The notes under the pieces: model-generated | Database searches by the model: none | What the model was told of the DNA's origin: nothing | Seen by the model: only the letters and a program-made list of their open reading frames with translations | In this document: positions 18,566-26,488 of the stretch, one piece after another | How positions within the stretch are numbered: position 1 is the stretch's first letter | Layout of the letters: every line of letters starts with the position of its first letter | From: an uncultured Pelagibacteraceae bacterium | GTDB lineage: Bacteria; Pseudomonadota; Alphaproteobacteria; Pelagibacterales; Pelagibacteraceae | DNA: 64,000 bases | Assembly: GCA_902582315.1 (NCBI GenBank) | Contig: CACHRP010000005.1 | Span: 1 to 64,000 of the forward strand | Direction: 5' to 3' | Made by a program: the position numbers and the translations under genes

Positions 18566-19391
18566 AAATACAAAACCTGTAAAGAAAAATAAAATCAAAA
18601 AAGCAAAGAAAATAAAAAAAAAAATTATTAAAAAAGTATTAAAAAATCCTAAAATTAAAAAAGAGAAAATAAAAAAAACTCCAATTAAAAAAGTAACAGA
18701 AAAAACTTCAAATACAAATCTTAGGATATTAAAACAGAATGAACAAAAACCAGAAATTAAAAAAATTAAAAAACAAGAGTCTGAAAAAAAAGAATTTAAA
18801 CCTAAAGATTATATTGTTTATCCAAAGCATGGAGTTGGACAAATATTATCGATAAATAATAAGACAATTGGAGGAATAGAGGTTCAATGCTATGACATAA
18901 AATTTGAGAAAGATAAAGCTGTGGGTCTTCTTCCGATAAATAAACAGTCTCACCTGAGACCTTTATCAACAGTCAATCAAGTAAATAAATCAATTTCAAT
19001 ATTAAAAGGAAAACCAAAAATAAAAAGATCAATGTGGAGTAGACGAGCTCAAGAGTATGAACAAAAAATCACATCTGGTAAAATTTATGATTTGGCAGAA
19101 GTAGTTCGTGACTTAAACAAAGGGGATGATTTAATGGTTGATCAATCATATAGTGAACGGCAATTGTTTGAAAAGGCCTATGATAGAATTCTTTCCGAAT
19201 TTCAAATTGTATTAAATCTCTCATATGAAGATATTCAAAAAAAATTAAATAAAGCATTAAAGAGGAATTTAGAGAACCAATCACAAACAACTCCTCAACC
19301 AACTAAACAAATCGAAAATAATACAGATAGTGAGCCTGATGTACCAGCAGAAGATGATCCTGTAGCTGGGATAGAAGAAAATCAAGAGTAA
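18522..19391 (+). CDS. CarD family transcriptional regulator with long lysine-rich N-terminus
   Basis: The core is a CarD/RNA-polymerase-interacting domain (about residues 93-165) beginning [17 protein letters not shown], followed by the helical DNA-contacting half with [13 protein letters not shown] and [16 protein letters not shown]. CarD stabilises open promoter complexes. I chose the ATG at 18522 over the TTG at 18516 used by the ORF track; no other Met occurs before the core, so the start must lie here, 44 nt inside fdxA. The first about 90 residues are extremely Lys-rich and low complexity, and the tail is acidic. Caulobacter-type CarD lacks such an extension as far as I recall. Confidence 0.88.
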   Translation: MKKINLKSILKKTFKNTKPVKKNKIKKAKKIKKKIIKKVLKNPKIKKEKIKKTPIKKVTEKTSNTNLRILKQNEQKPEIKKIKKQESEKKEFKPKDYIVYPKHGVGQILSINNKTIGGIEVQCYDIKFEKDKAVGLLPINKQSHLRPLSTVNQVNKSISILKGKPKIKRSMWSRRAQEYEQKITSGKIYDLAEVVRDLNKGDDLMVDQSYSERQLFEKAYDRILSEFQIVLNLSYEDIQKKLNKALKRNLENQSQTTPQPTKQIENNTDSEPDVPAEDDPVAGIEENQE

Positions 19392-19395
19392 AAAA

Positions 19396-19432
19396 AAAAC
19401 GCTTCCCACACAAAAGTTATGAGAAGCGTTTT
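19396..19432. terminator. Bidirectional hairpin terminator between carD and the tiny basic gene
   Basis: A 10-bp perfect stem AAAACGCTTC / GAAGCGTTTT has a 17-nt loop. On the minus strand the stem runs into ten T residues, giving a strong intrinsic terminator for the 21-aa gene. On the plus strand only four T follow, within the stem, giving a weaker end for carD. Confidence 0.85.
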
Positions 19433-19446
19433 AATTCAAGAAAAAA

Positions 19447-19512
19447 CTATCTTCTTTTTTTTCTTCTTTTTTTAGCTTTTTTCTTTTTAGCTTTTTTTCT
19501 TCTTTTAGCCAT
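19447..19512 (-). CDS. Tiny Arg/Lys-rich basic protein (21 aa)
   Basis: The frame encodes MAKRRKKAKKKKAKKRRKKRR then TAG: 18 of 21 residues are Lys or Arg. It is too short for the ORF track, but the context supports a real gene. The Shine-Dalgarno AAGGGAG lies 6 nt before the ATG, a promoter with consensus -35 TTGACA lies upstream, and a hairpin terminator follows 14 nt after the stop. Such a peptide must bind nucleic acid or another polyanion; comparison with histone H1-like tails or ribosome-associated peptides is inference. Alternatively the roughly 160-nt transcript could act as an RNA. Confidence 0.72.
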   Translation of the reverse strand: MAKRRKKAKKKKAKKRRKKRR

Positions 19513-19533
19513 CTTTAGCTCCCTTATTGTTAT

Positions 19534-19551
19534 ACGAATCATTTGATTCGT
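19534..19551. promoter_or_regulatory. Perfect dyad at the 5' end of the tiny basic gene transcript
   Basis: ACGAATCA-TT-TGATTCGT is an exact 8-bp inverted repeat with a 2-nt centre. It sits about 4 to 21 nt after the predicted start of transcription and 21 nt before the ATG. It could be a repressor operator or an mRNA 5' hairpin. No known regulator consensus is recognised. Confidence 0.55.
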
Positions 19552-19561
19552 TATTAATTAC

Positions 19562-19590
19562 AATTTATTTTTTTAATTAAGTTATGTCAA
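19562..19590 (-). promoter_or_regulatory. Sigma-70-type promoter of the tiny basic gene
   Basis: On the minus strand TTGACA (19590-19585) is a perfect -35, followed by a 17-nt spacer and TAAATT (19567-19562) as a 4/6 match -10. Transcription would start near 19555, giving a leader of about 43 nt. Confidence 0.55.
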
Positions 19591-19699
19591 ACATTTAATT
19601 AATTACAAAAAGTTAAGTGTTGAAAAAAAAATTTATATTTTTTTTTAAATATAAGATTGTTCAAAAGATTAGAGTTTATGCGAATAATATGCAAATTAT

Positions 19700-21385
19700 T
19701 TAATTTATTTTATAAAGGTTTTCTAAATTTTTTTTATAATTTTCTATGATAACTTTTCTTTTTAATTTTAAAGTTGGAGTTAACATTCTATTTTCAATTG
19801 TAAACTCTTCATAAATAATTAAAAACTTTTTAATTTTCTCAATTAAAGATAAGTTTTTATTTAAATTTTCAACAAATTTTTTAATTTCTTCTTTGTTTGC
19901 ATTCTTTTCGGCAATAATTAAGGCTACAAGATAATTTTTTTTATCACCATAAACAAAACTTTGTTTAATATTTTCATTTAAACAGAGTAAATTTTCAATT
20001 TTTGTTGGTGAAATATTATCTCCTCCTAAATTAACAATTAATTCTTTTTTTCTATCTGTAATTTTTAGATTCCCCACTCTGTTTATTTCACCTATGTCTC
20101 CAGTATATAACCATCCGTCTTTAATTATTTCATCAGTCTCTTTTTGTTTATTCCAATATCCAAGCATTACATTTTCTCCCTTGATCAATATTTCACCATC
20201 CTCGGCAATTTTGACAGAATTTGTTCTAAAAGGAGGACCTACTGTTTCAACTTGAATTTGGTCTGGAATATTACAACTAACAACTGGTGAAGCTTCTGTT
20301 AGTCCATAACCTTGAAGAGTCGGAAGCCCAATAGAGTTTAAAAATTCACCAATTTTTTGGTCGAGCGCACCACCTCCTGATACAAAAGCTTGGAGGTTTC
20401 CACCAAACTGTTTTTTTACTTTTTTTCTGACTAACGCATCGCAGATAAAATCTATCAAAATTTCATAATAATTAAGTTTAATTTTTTTCAGTTTTTTTGT
20501 TCCAAGGGTAATGGTAAAATCTATAAGCTTTTTTTTAAAGCCTCTCTGCTTACTAAAATTTGTATTAATTTTATTAAATAAATTTTGGTAGAATCTTGGG
20601 ACTGCTGTCATTATTGTTGGTTTTGCTTCAGACATATTAGTAAGCAATTTTTCCAAACTCTCTGCATAAAATATTTTAGCCCCAATTAATATTTGTACAA
20701 ACTGAACTGTATGCTCATAAGAATGAGACAATGGAAGCCAAGTAAGAAATACAGGGTTTTTTTTTTTGATTAAAGGTAAAAGTAAATCATAAGCACCTTC
20801 ACAGTTAGCTAAAATTCCACCATGACTTAAAATAACACCTTTAGGGTTTCCAGAAGTTCCTGATGTATAAATTATGCAGGCTGGCATATTCCTTTTTAAA
20901 TTACTATTTATTATTTTATCATCCAAAGTTTCATTAAAAATATCGTTAATCAATAAACTTTTTACGTCTATTTTTTCAAAAGAAATTATTTTAATTTCAT
21001 CGTAATTAATAAAATTTTTAATTTTTTTGAATTGAGAATTATTAGAAACAATTATTAAAGTTGGTTTACAATCTTCTAAAATATATTTATAGTCATTTTC
21101 TGAATAGGTTGTAAATATTGGTACAGATATTCCACCTGCATTCATAATTGAGATATCAGAAATCAACCAATTTGGATTATTTTCTGAAATAATTAAACAC
21201 CTATCACCAGAGCTTATTAATGTTTTTAATTTATTCGAAAGCTTAAGAATATTCTCAGATACATCTTTCCAACTATAAATTGTTTTTTCAGATTTCAATG
21301 AATTTAAAAAAGGTTTAGAATTATCTACTTCTTCTAGTTTTTTAAAAAATAACTCAACAAGACTATTTATTTTCGATACTTCCAT
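19700..21385 (-). CDS. AMP-dependent acyl-CoA synthetase (long-chain fatty acid-CoA ligase type)
   Basis: This 561-residue adenylate-forming enzyme activates a carboxylic acid, probably a fatty acid, to its CoA thioester. The P-loop-like signature IIYTSGTSGNPKGV is near residue 172. Further motifs are the acyl-binding LQGYGLTEASPVVS, the hinge region WLYTGDIGEI and the C-terminal RKKELIVNLGGDNISP. Length is slightly short for FadD but within the family. The start codon is only 4 nt from the 3' CCA of tRNA-Leu on the same strand, so the mRNA may be released by tRNA processing with almost no leader. Confidence 0.9.
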   Translation of the reverse strand: MEVSKINSLVELFFKKLEEVDNSKPFLNSLKSEKTIYSWKDVSENILKLSNKLKTLISSGDRCLIISENNPNWLISDISIMNAGGISVPIFTTYSENDYKYILEDCKPTLIIVSNNSQFKKIKNFINYDEIKIISFEKIDVKSLLINDIFNETLDDKIINSNLKRNMPACIIYTSGTSGNPKGVILSHGGILANCEGAYDLLLPLIKKKNPVFLTWLPLSHSYEHTVQFVQILIGAKIFYAESLEKLLTNMSEAKPTIMTAVPRFYQNLFNKINTNFSKQRGFKKKLIDFTITLGTKKLKKIKLNYYEILIDFICDALVRKKVKKQFGGNLQAFVSGGGALDQKIGEFLNSIGLPTLQGYGLTEASPVVSCNIPDQIQVETVGPPFRTNSVKIAEDGEILIKGENVMLGYWNKQKETDEIIKDGWLYTGDIGEINRVGNLKITDRKKELIVNLGGDNISPTKIENLLCLNENIKQSFVYGDKKNYLVALIIAEKNANKEEIKKFVENLNKNLSLIEKIKKFLIIYEEFTIENRMLTPTLKLKRKVIIENYKKNLENLYKIN

Positions 21386-21389
21386 AATT

Positions 21390-21474
21390 TGGTGGGCGAA
21401 GAGAGAATCGAACTCTCACTTCTTGCGAAACACGATTTTGAGTCGTGCGCGTCTACCAGTTCCGCCATTCGCCC
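21390..21474 (-). tRNA. tRNA-Leu (anticodon CAA)
   Basis: This is an 85-nt class II tRNA. The acceptor stem is GGGCGAA/TTCGCCC. The anticodon stem CACGA/TCGTG encloses loop CTCAAAA (anticodon CAA, reads UUG). A long variable arm follows, then the T arm GAGAG/CTCTC with TTCGATT, and an encoded CCA. Four nt separate it from the downstream acyl-CoA synthetase ATG. Confidence 0.97.
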
Positions 21475-21541
21475 AATTATAAACAATTAATTTTTATTTA
21501 AATGAATAGTATAAAAAGTTATTTTGTAATAAAACCAAAAA

Positions 21542-22141
21542 ATGTTCAAAAGATTTTACAATAAATCAATAGAATTAGCGTCTAACAAGAGATCAAATTT
21601 ATACTTAAGTATTGTTTCTTTTGTTGAAAGTTCTTTTTTCCCAATTCCACCAGATGTGATGATTGTACCAATGGTGCTTGCAAAAAAGGATTCCTATTTA
21701 AAAATTTTTTTAATCGCTACAGTATTTTCTGTTCTGGGCGGCATTGCTGGTTATTTAATTGGCTATTTATTCATAGATTTAGCGATGTATGTGATTGAGA
21801 TTTATAATTATGAAAGCAAAGTTTTAAAATTAAAAATGGATCTGTCACAAGGCAGCGGTATGGTTATATGGCTTGGTACTTTATTCTTAGCTGGATTTAC
21901 ACCTTTACCATATAAAGTTTTTACAATAACAAGTGGTCTGATTGCATTCGATATAATTGCATTTATAATAATCAGCTTTATTTCAAGAGGTTTAAGATTT
22001 TATTTAGTTTCAATTTTAACTGCAAAATTTGGGGAAAAATTTGTTAAATTAATAGAACAAAAAGGCGCAGTGTGGTCCTCAATAATTGGTATTATTATAG
22101 TATGTATTCTGGCTATTTTTTATTTTGCTTTTATTAAATGA
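21542..22141 (+). CDS. DedA/YqaA-family membrane protein
   Basis: This 199-residue integral membrane protein of the SNARE-associated/DedA superfamily is most like the short YqaA type. The N-terminal conserved segment is FVESSFFPIPPDVMIVPMVL (about 28-47), and a later one is TPLPYKVFTITSGL, both hallmarks of the family. About five hydrophobic helices are present. DedA proteins are linked to lipid-carrier flipping and envelope integrity; the exact cargo of this subgroup is unknown. It overlaps dsbB by 4 nt (ATGA). Confidence 0.88.
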   Translation: MFKRFYNKSIELASNKRSNLYLSIVSFVESSFFPIPPDVMIVPMVLAKKDSYLKIFLIATVFSVLGGIAGYLIGYLFIDLAMYVIEIYNYESKVLKLKMDLSQGSGMVIWLGTLFLAGFTPLPYKVFTITSGLIAFDIIAFIIISFISRGLRFYLVSILTAKFGEKFVKLIEQKGAVWSSIIGIIIVCILAIFYFAFIK

Positions 22142-22629
22142 CAATGAGACCATTAAAGTACAAAACTGTATTAAACTTAATATTAATCTTCTCTGTTTTT
22201 TCGATTTTATTTGCATTTTATGTTGAGTATATTTTAGGTCACAAACCATGTAATCTTTGTTTATTACAAAGGCTTCCATATATTGCTTCAATTATATTAA
22301 TAGTTTTAGTTATAATTTTCAAAAATTTGGAAAAAATGTCTTTTTTGCTTTTGAGTTTAATATTTTTGTCAGGGTTGTTGCTTGCAATTTATCATGTTGG
22401 AATTGAGCGTGGTTTAATTTCTGAGTCATTTGTATGTGGAAACAATATTGATGCTAGTATCACGGACAAAAGTGAGATTCTGAGACAATTACAAAATAAA
22501 GTAATTAGCTGTAAAGATATCACTTTTGCTATTTTTGGTATATCACTTGCTACAATAAATACTTTTATTTCTGCGTTTTTAACGATTATAACCCTATTAA
22601 TATTTATTAGATATGAAAAAAAGCGATAA
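22138..22629 (+). CDS. dsbB: Disulfide bond formation protein B
   Basis: This 163-residue membrane protein has four helices. The quinone-linked Cys pair is in GHKPCNLCLLQRLPY (Cys 38 and 41). A second periplasmic Cys pair appears as FVCGNN and ISCKD. DsbB reoxidises DsbA and passes electrons to ubiquinone. It fits beside dedA and the ubiquinone gene coq7, with which it overlaps by 17 nt. No dsbA lies in this window. Confidence 0.93.
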   Translation: MTMRPLKYKTVLNLILIFSVFSILFAFYVEYILGHKPCNLCLLQRLPYIASIILIVLVIIFKNLEKMSFLLLSLIFLSGLLLAIYHVGIERGLISESFVCGNNIDASITDKSEILRQLQNKVISCKDITFAIFGISLATINTFISAFLTIITLLIFIRYEKKR

Positions 22630-23146
22630 AAATAAAATTGAAGAATTCATTAGAGTTGATCACGCTGGGGAAAGAGGTGCGATTAAAATTTATGAAGGGC
22701 AATTATTAGCTTTAAATACATTTGTTAAAGATGATGAACTAAAAAAAACAATTGAAGAAATGAAAGAGCATGAGAGAGAACATGCAAATTATTTTGAGCA
22801 AGAAATAAGAAAAAGAAGTATCAAGCCTACAAAATTTTTACCATTATGGGATTTACTCGGTGTTGGTTTAGGTTTCGGATCAACTTTATTAGGAAAAAAG
22901 GCAGCCATGTTATGCACAGCCTCAGTTGAGGAAGTGATAGATGAACACTACCAAAATCAAATTGACCAAATTGAGTCAGATGAGAAAGAGCTTAAAGAAA
23001 AAATTATAAAGTTTAGAGAGGATGAACTTCATCATAAAGATATAGCATATGAAAAAGGTGCATCTAAGGATGGTATTTACTCTTTATTTGATAAAATTGT
23101 AAAAACTGGATCTAAAATAGCTATTCGTGTTTCTGAAAAAATTTAA
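22613..23146 (+). CDS. coq7: Demethoxyubiquinone hydroxylase (COQ7 family)
   Basis: This 177-residue diiron protein catalyses a late ring hydroxylation of ubiquinone. The diiron ligand pattern is intact: Glu in RVDHAGERGAIKIYEGQ, EHEREH near residue 50, the second-half Glu in EEVIDEHY, and EDELHHKD near 140. It is translationally coupled to dsbB by overlap. Its TAA stop abuts the stop of the convergent HNH gene with no base between. Confidence 0.95.
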   Translation: MKKSDKNKIEEFIRVDHAGERGAIKIYEGQLLALNTFVKDDELKKTIEEMKEHEREHANYFEQEIRKRSIKPTKFLPLWDLLGVGLGFGSTLLGKKAAMLCTASVEEVIDEHYQNQIDQIESDEKELKEKIIKFREDELHHKDIAYEKGASKDGIYSLFDKIVKTGSKIAIRVSEKI

Positions 23147-23713
23147 TTAAGCCTCTAGTTCAACGTCCCAATATAGATAATCAATCCAAGTTTTATGAAG
23201 AAAATTTGGGGGGAAATGTTTTCCATTTCTATGAAGGTCTTCAGTTGTAGGTTGGTACGGTATCTGGTTGAGGGTCATTCCAGATTTATTTAATAATCTT
23301 CCACCTTTTCTTACATTACAGCTAGAACAAGCCGTAACAACGTTATCCCAATCAGTTTTTCCTCCCTTAGACCTTGGTAGCAAATGATCAAAAGTAAGTT
23401 CTTTTTTACTACCACAGTATTGACAGCTGAACTTATCTCTAAGAAACACATTAAATCGCGTAAAGTTTGGATTTGAAATTGGTTTAATATAACTTTTAAG
23501 TGCAATTACGCTTGGAAGTTTCATGCTAAATGATGGACTATGAACTATTTTATCATAATAATTTACAATAGAAACTCTATCTAAAAAAACAGATTTAATT
23601 GAGTCTTGCCAACTCCAAAGAGATAAAGGATAATAACTTAATGGTCTGTAGTCTGCATTAAGAACTAGTGCTGGACAATTGTCCAATGAAGTATTCTTAT
23701 CAATAAAAGTCAT
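23147..23713 (-). CDS. HNH endonuclease family protein
   Basis: This 188-residue protein has a C-terminal HNH domain: CQYCGSKKELTFDHLLPRS, then the Asn of TDWDNVVTAC and CSSCNVRKGGR. The two CxxC pairs would bind a structural zinc. The N-terminal part begins with ALVLNADYRPLSYYPLSLW, typical of a widespread chromosomal HNH family found across alphaproteobacteria. No restriction, toxin or phage genes are nearby, so it is more likely a housekeeping nuclease of unknown role than a defence or mobile-element gene. Confidence 0.88.
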   Translation of the reverse strand: MTFIDKNTSLDNCPALVLNADYRPLSYYPLSLWSWQDSIKSVFLDRVSIVNYYDKIVHSPSFSMKLPSVIALKSYIKPISNPNFTRFNVFLRDKFSCQYCGSKKELTFDHLLPRSKGGKTDWDNVVTACSSCNVRKGGRLLNKSGMTLNQIPYQPTTEDLHRNGKHFPPNFLHKTWIDYLYWDVELEA

Positions 23714-23774
23714 AAATTTAGAATAACTTATAAAATTTTAATAATCAATATTATCAATTAAATTATTAATTTTT

Positions 23775-24425
23775 TTATATTATTTTTTTTATATATTTTA
23801 ATGCTGAACTTAGTGCTTCGATAGGTATATGATGGCCACAATTTTTTAACATATTAACTTCAACTTTAATTTTATTTCTCTCTAAAAAATCTTTTGCCTC
23901 TAGAAGACTTGACGGTGGAACTACTTCATCTGCGTCACCATGAAACAGTAACATATTTGTTTTAGAGATCATTCTATCTTGTAAATCATTCTTATCAATT
24001 ATTTTTCCGGAAAAACCTATCACTGATTTAAAACTTTGATTGCAAATAAGACCCAAATTAATTGACATCATACAACCTTGGCTAAATCCTGCTAAAATTA
24101 TTTGCGAATTATTAAGATCATATTTTTTTTTAATTTGCTCTATATATTCAATCAAAATTTTTTCAGCTTTTTTTACCTCTGCAATAACATAATCTTGATC
24201 ATCAATGCTTAAATCAAACCATTGGTAACCTTTTGGATTTAATTTGCAAACTTGGTGTCCGTCAGGACACAGAAAAATTGTATTATTTATAAACCGCTTC
24301 CAAGTATATGCAATTGAACTAATGTCTGAGCCGTCACCTCCATATCCATGAAGAAGTATTATTGCATTATTTATTTTATCTCTTTTCTCGGATTCTATAA
24401 TCTTAGAGTTTAAAGCAAATTCCAT
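23775..24425 (-). CDS. Phospholipase/carboxylesterase family hydrolase
   Basis: This 216-residue alpha/beta hydrolase is of the carboxylesterase/acyl-protein thioesterase-like family. LHGYGGDGSDIS forms the oxyanion loop (about 25-36), GFSQGCMM is the nucleophile elbow, the Asp lies in HGDADEVVPP and the His in NCGHHIPIE. The whole triad is intact. It is cytoplasmic with unknown ester substrate. It lies 5 nt downstream of the TlpA-like gene on the same strand. Confidence 0.9.
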   Translation of the reverse strand: MEFALNSKIIESEKRDKINNAIILLHGYGGDGSDISSIAYTWKRFINNTIFLCPDGHQVCKLNPKGYQWFDLSIDDQDYVIAEVKKAEKILIEYIEQIKKKYDLNNSQIILAGFSQGCMMSINLGLICNQSFKSVIGFSGKIIDKNDLQDRMISKTNMLLFHGDADEVVPPSSLLEAKDFLERNKIKVEVNMLKNCGHHIPIEALSSALKYIKKII

Positions 24426-24430
24426 AATAA

Positions 24431-24961
24431 TTAATCATAAGTTGATAGCCATTCAATGAATTTTTTATCTTCAAAATCTATAGATCCTAAAATTCTCGCA
24501 AACTCCTCTCCATTTTTATTAATCAAAATAGTAGTTGGAAGTCCTATTAAAGAAAAATTATTGGCAAGTTTGACTGAGTCATCGTAATAAAGTTTAAGAT
24601 TTTTAATTTTTAAGTCCTCAAAAAACTTCTTAGCTTTATTTACATTTTCTTTTCCAACATTAATAGGAAGAATAATTAAATTATTAATTTTTTTATTTGA
24701 TTGAAGAGTATCTAGAGATGGCATTTCCTCTTTACATGGAGCACACCAAGTAGCCCAAAAATTTATTAAAACCAAACTGTCTTTAAAATCCTCAAGTGAA
24801 ACTGCTAAACCTTTATAATCTTTAAATACTATATTTGAAACTTGCTTTGGATCTTTATAAATTTTAAGATTTTTTATATCTGGTTTTTGATCTGCGCTAG
24901 TATTTGATATAAATAATAAATATATAAAAAACAAAAATAATTTAAAGCTTAATAATCTCAT
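24431..24961 (-). CDS. TlpA/ResA-like thiol-disulfide oxidoreductase
   Basis: This 176-residue thioredoxin-fold protein has an N-terminal hydrophobic signal segment (LLSFKLFLFFIYLLFI) that places it in the periplasm, probably anchored. The active site is NFWATWCAPCKEEMPSL (CAPC), and the cis-Pro region is LIGLPTTILI. Such proteins reduce disulfides, for example for cytochrome c or cofactor assembly. It starts 23 nt from the divergent argH, so the two share a very short promoter region. Confidence 0.9.
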   Translation of the reverse strand: MRLLSFKLFLFFIYLLFISNTSADQKPDIKNLKIYKDPKQVSNIVFKDYKGLAVSLEDFKDSLVLINFWATWCAPCKEEMPSLDTLQSNKKINNLIILPINVGKENVNKAKKFFEDLKIKNLKLYYDDSVKLANNFSLIGLPTTILINKNGEEFARILGSIDFEDKKFIEWLSTYD

Positions 24962-24984
24962 TCTAAAATGTATAGTTACATATC

Positions 24985-26376
24985 ATGAGTAAAAATAAAA
25001 ACAATAAACCAGTTTGGAGCACCAGAATTAAAAGTGATAGATCTAGTTTATTTATAAAAGCTGGCAGCTCAATAAATGTAGATAAGAGACTTTTTATGCA
25101 AGATATTAAAGCTTCAACGGTTCATGTAGAGATGCTTTTTAAAAAGAAAATTATTTCTTTACAAATTAAGAATAAAATTATCTGGGGACTGAAAAAAGTT
25201 TTTAATGAGATAAAGAAAAAGAAATTTGTTTTTGATAATCAAGCTGAAGATATTCATATGGCTATAGAAAAAAGATTGTTTGAATTGATAGGTGAGGATG
25301 CTGGATTTATCCACACTGCAAGATCAAGAAATGATCAAGTTTTAGTTGATTTTAAACTTTGGATGTTAGAGGCCTCAGATGATATTGTTAAAGAAATTGA
25401 TACTTCAGTTAAATTAATAATCAAAATAGCTGAAAAAAATATTTTTACAGTTATGCCGAGTTTTACTCATTTAAAAAATGCTCAGCCAATCTCCTTTGCT
25501 CATTATATTCTTGCATACGTAGAAATGTTTACTCGTGACAAAAAAAGATTCTTAAATAATAAAGAAAATTTGTTAGAAAACCCTTTAGGTGTTGCGGCTA
25601 TAGCGGGAACTAACTTTGATATTGATAGACAATATACTACAAAAAAATTGAATTTTAAAAAACCAACTGGTAATTCAATTGATACAGTTTCAGATAGAGA
25701 TTTTGTTCTAGATTTTCTCTATTCAATTTCCGTTTGTTCAAATCATATATCAAGATTTGCTGAGGAATTTATTTTATGGAATTCTGATGCTTTTGATTTA
25801 ATTAAACTGAAAGATAAAGTTGTTACAGGATCTTCAATCATGCCTCAAAAAAAAAATCCTGATACGCTAGAGTTTTTAAGAGGAAAAACTGGAAGTATTT
25901 ATGGAAACTTATTTTCAATGCTTACAATTCTTAAAGGCTTACCGTTATCATATTTCAAGGATCTACAAGATGATAAAGAATTAACTTTTAGATCTTTTGA
26001 TCAAATTAAAATATGTTTACAAATTATGAGAGAAGTTTTGAATAATTTTGTAGTCAATAAAAAAAAAATGAGTCAGCTGGCAGAAACAGGCTATACTACA
26101 GCCACAGATCTTGCTGAATATATTGTTCGAAAATATAAGTATCCCTTTAGAAAAGCATACTTAATTACCTCTAAAATTGTCAACATTGCTGAGCAAAAAG
26201 GTAAACGGCTAAACCAGCTTACTGAAAAAGAAATAAAAGGTGTTGATAAAAAACTTAATGAGGATGTATTAAAATTATTTAATATAGAAAACTCAGTAAA
26301 ATCAAAAAATTCTTATGGTGGAACTTCTTTTGAAAATATAAAGAAAATGATAAAGAAATATAAAAAACATGCTTAA
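24985..26376 (+). CDS. argH: Argininosuccinate lyase
   Basis: This 463-residue member of the fumarase/aspartase superfamily cleaves argininosuccinate to arginine and fumarate. It shows the family signature GSSIMPQKKNPD (about 284-295), the HTARSRNDQV substrate motif near residue 110 and THLKNAQPISFAHY near 163. Length is normal. The downstream lptM frame begins 8 nt before its end, in the order argH-lptM-lysA common in alphaproteobacteria. Confidence 0.97.
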   Translation: MSKNKNNKPVWSTRIKSDRSSLFIKAGSSINVDKRLFMQDIKASTVHVEMLFKKKIISLQIKNKIIWGLKKVFNEIKKKKFVFDNQAEDIHMAIEKRLFELIGEDAGFIHTARSRNDQVLVDFKLWMLEASDDIVKEIDTSVKLIIKIAEKNIFTVMPSFTHLKNAQPISFAHYILAYVEMFTRDKKRFLNNKENLLENPLGVAAIAGTNFDIDRQYTTKKLNFKKPTGNSIDTVSDRDFVLDFLYSISVCSNHISRFAEEFILWNSDAFDLIKLKDKVVTGSSIMPQKKNPDTLEFLRGKTGSIYGNLFSMLTILKGLPLSYFKDLQDDKELTFRSFDQIKICLQIMREVLNNFVVNKKKMSQLAETGYTTATDLAEYIVRKYKYPFRKAYLITSKIVNIAEQKGKRLNQLTEKEIKGVDKKLNEDVLKLFNIENSVKSKNSYGGTSFENIKKMIKKYKKHA

Positions 26377-26488
26377 AAAAACAATTTTAATTTTATTTTG
26401 TTCATTAATTTTTTTTTCTTGTGGAAAAAAAGGTGATCCAGAATATCAAGGTCAAAAAAAACAATTAGAAATAATTAAATTAATTTAA
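26369..26488 (+). CDS. lptM: Small lipoprotein LptM (YifL-like)
   Basis: This 39-residue lipoprotein is missed by the ORF track. A signal segment (MLKKTILILFCSLIFFSC) ends in a lipobox-like FFSC, followed by GKKGDP, matching the CGxKGP-type signature of this family. In enterobacteria LptM helps mature the LPS translocon LptD, and the gene sits before dapF/lysA-type genes. Here it overlaps argH by 8 nt and lysA by 1 nt (TAATG), which strongly supports the frame. The C-terminal part is short and polar. Confidence 0.85.
   Translation: MLKKTILILFCSLIFFSCGKKGDPEYQGQKKQLEIIKLI

Noticed and set aside
23147-23713. HNH gene as part of a defence or mobile element
   Set aside because: No recombinase, methylase, toxin or repeats nearby; the protein fits a common chromosomal HNH family.
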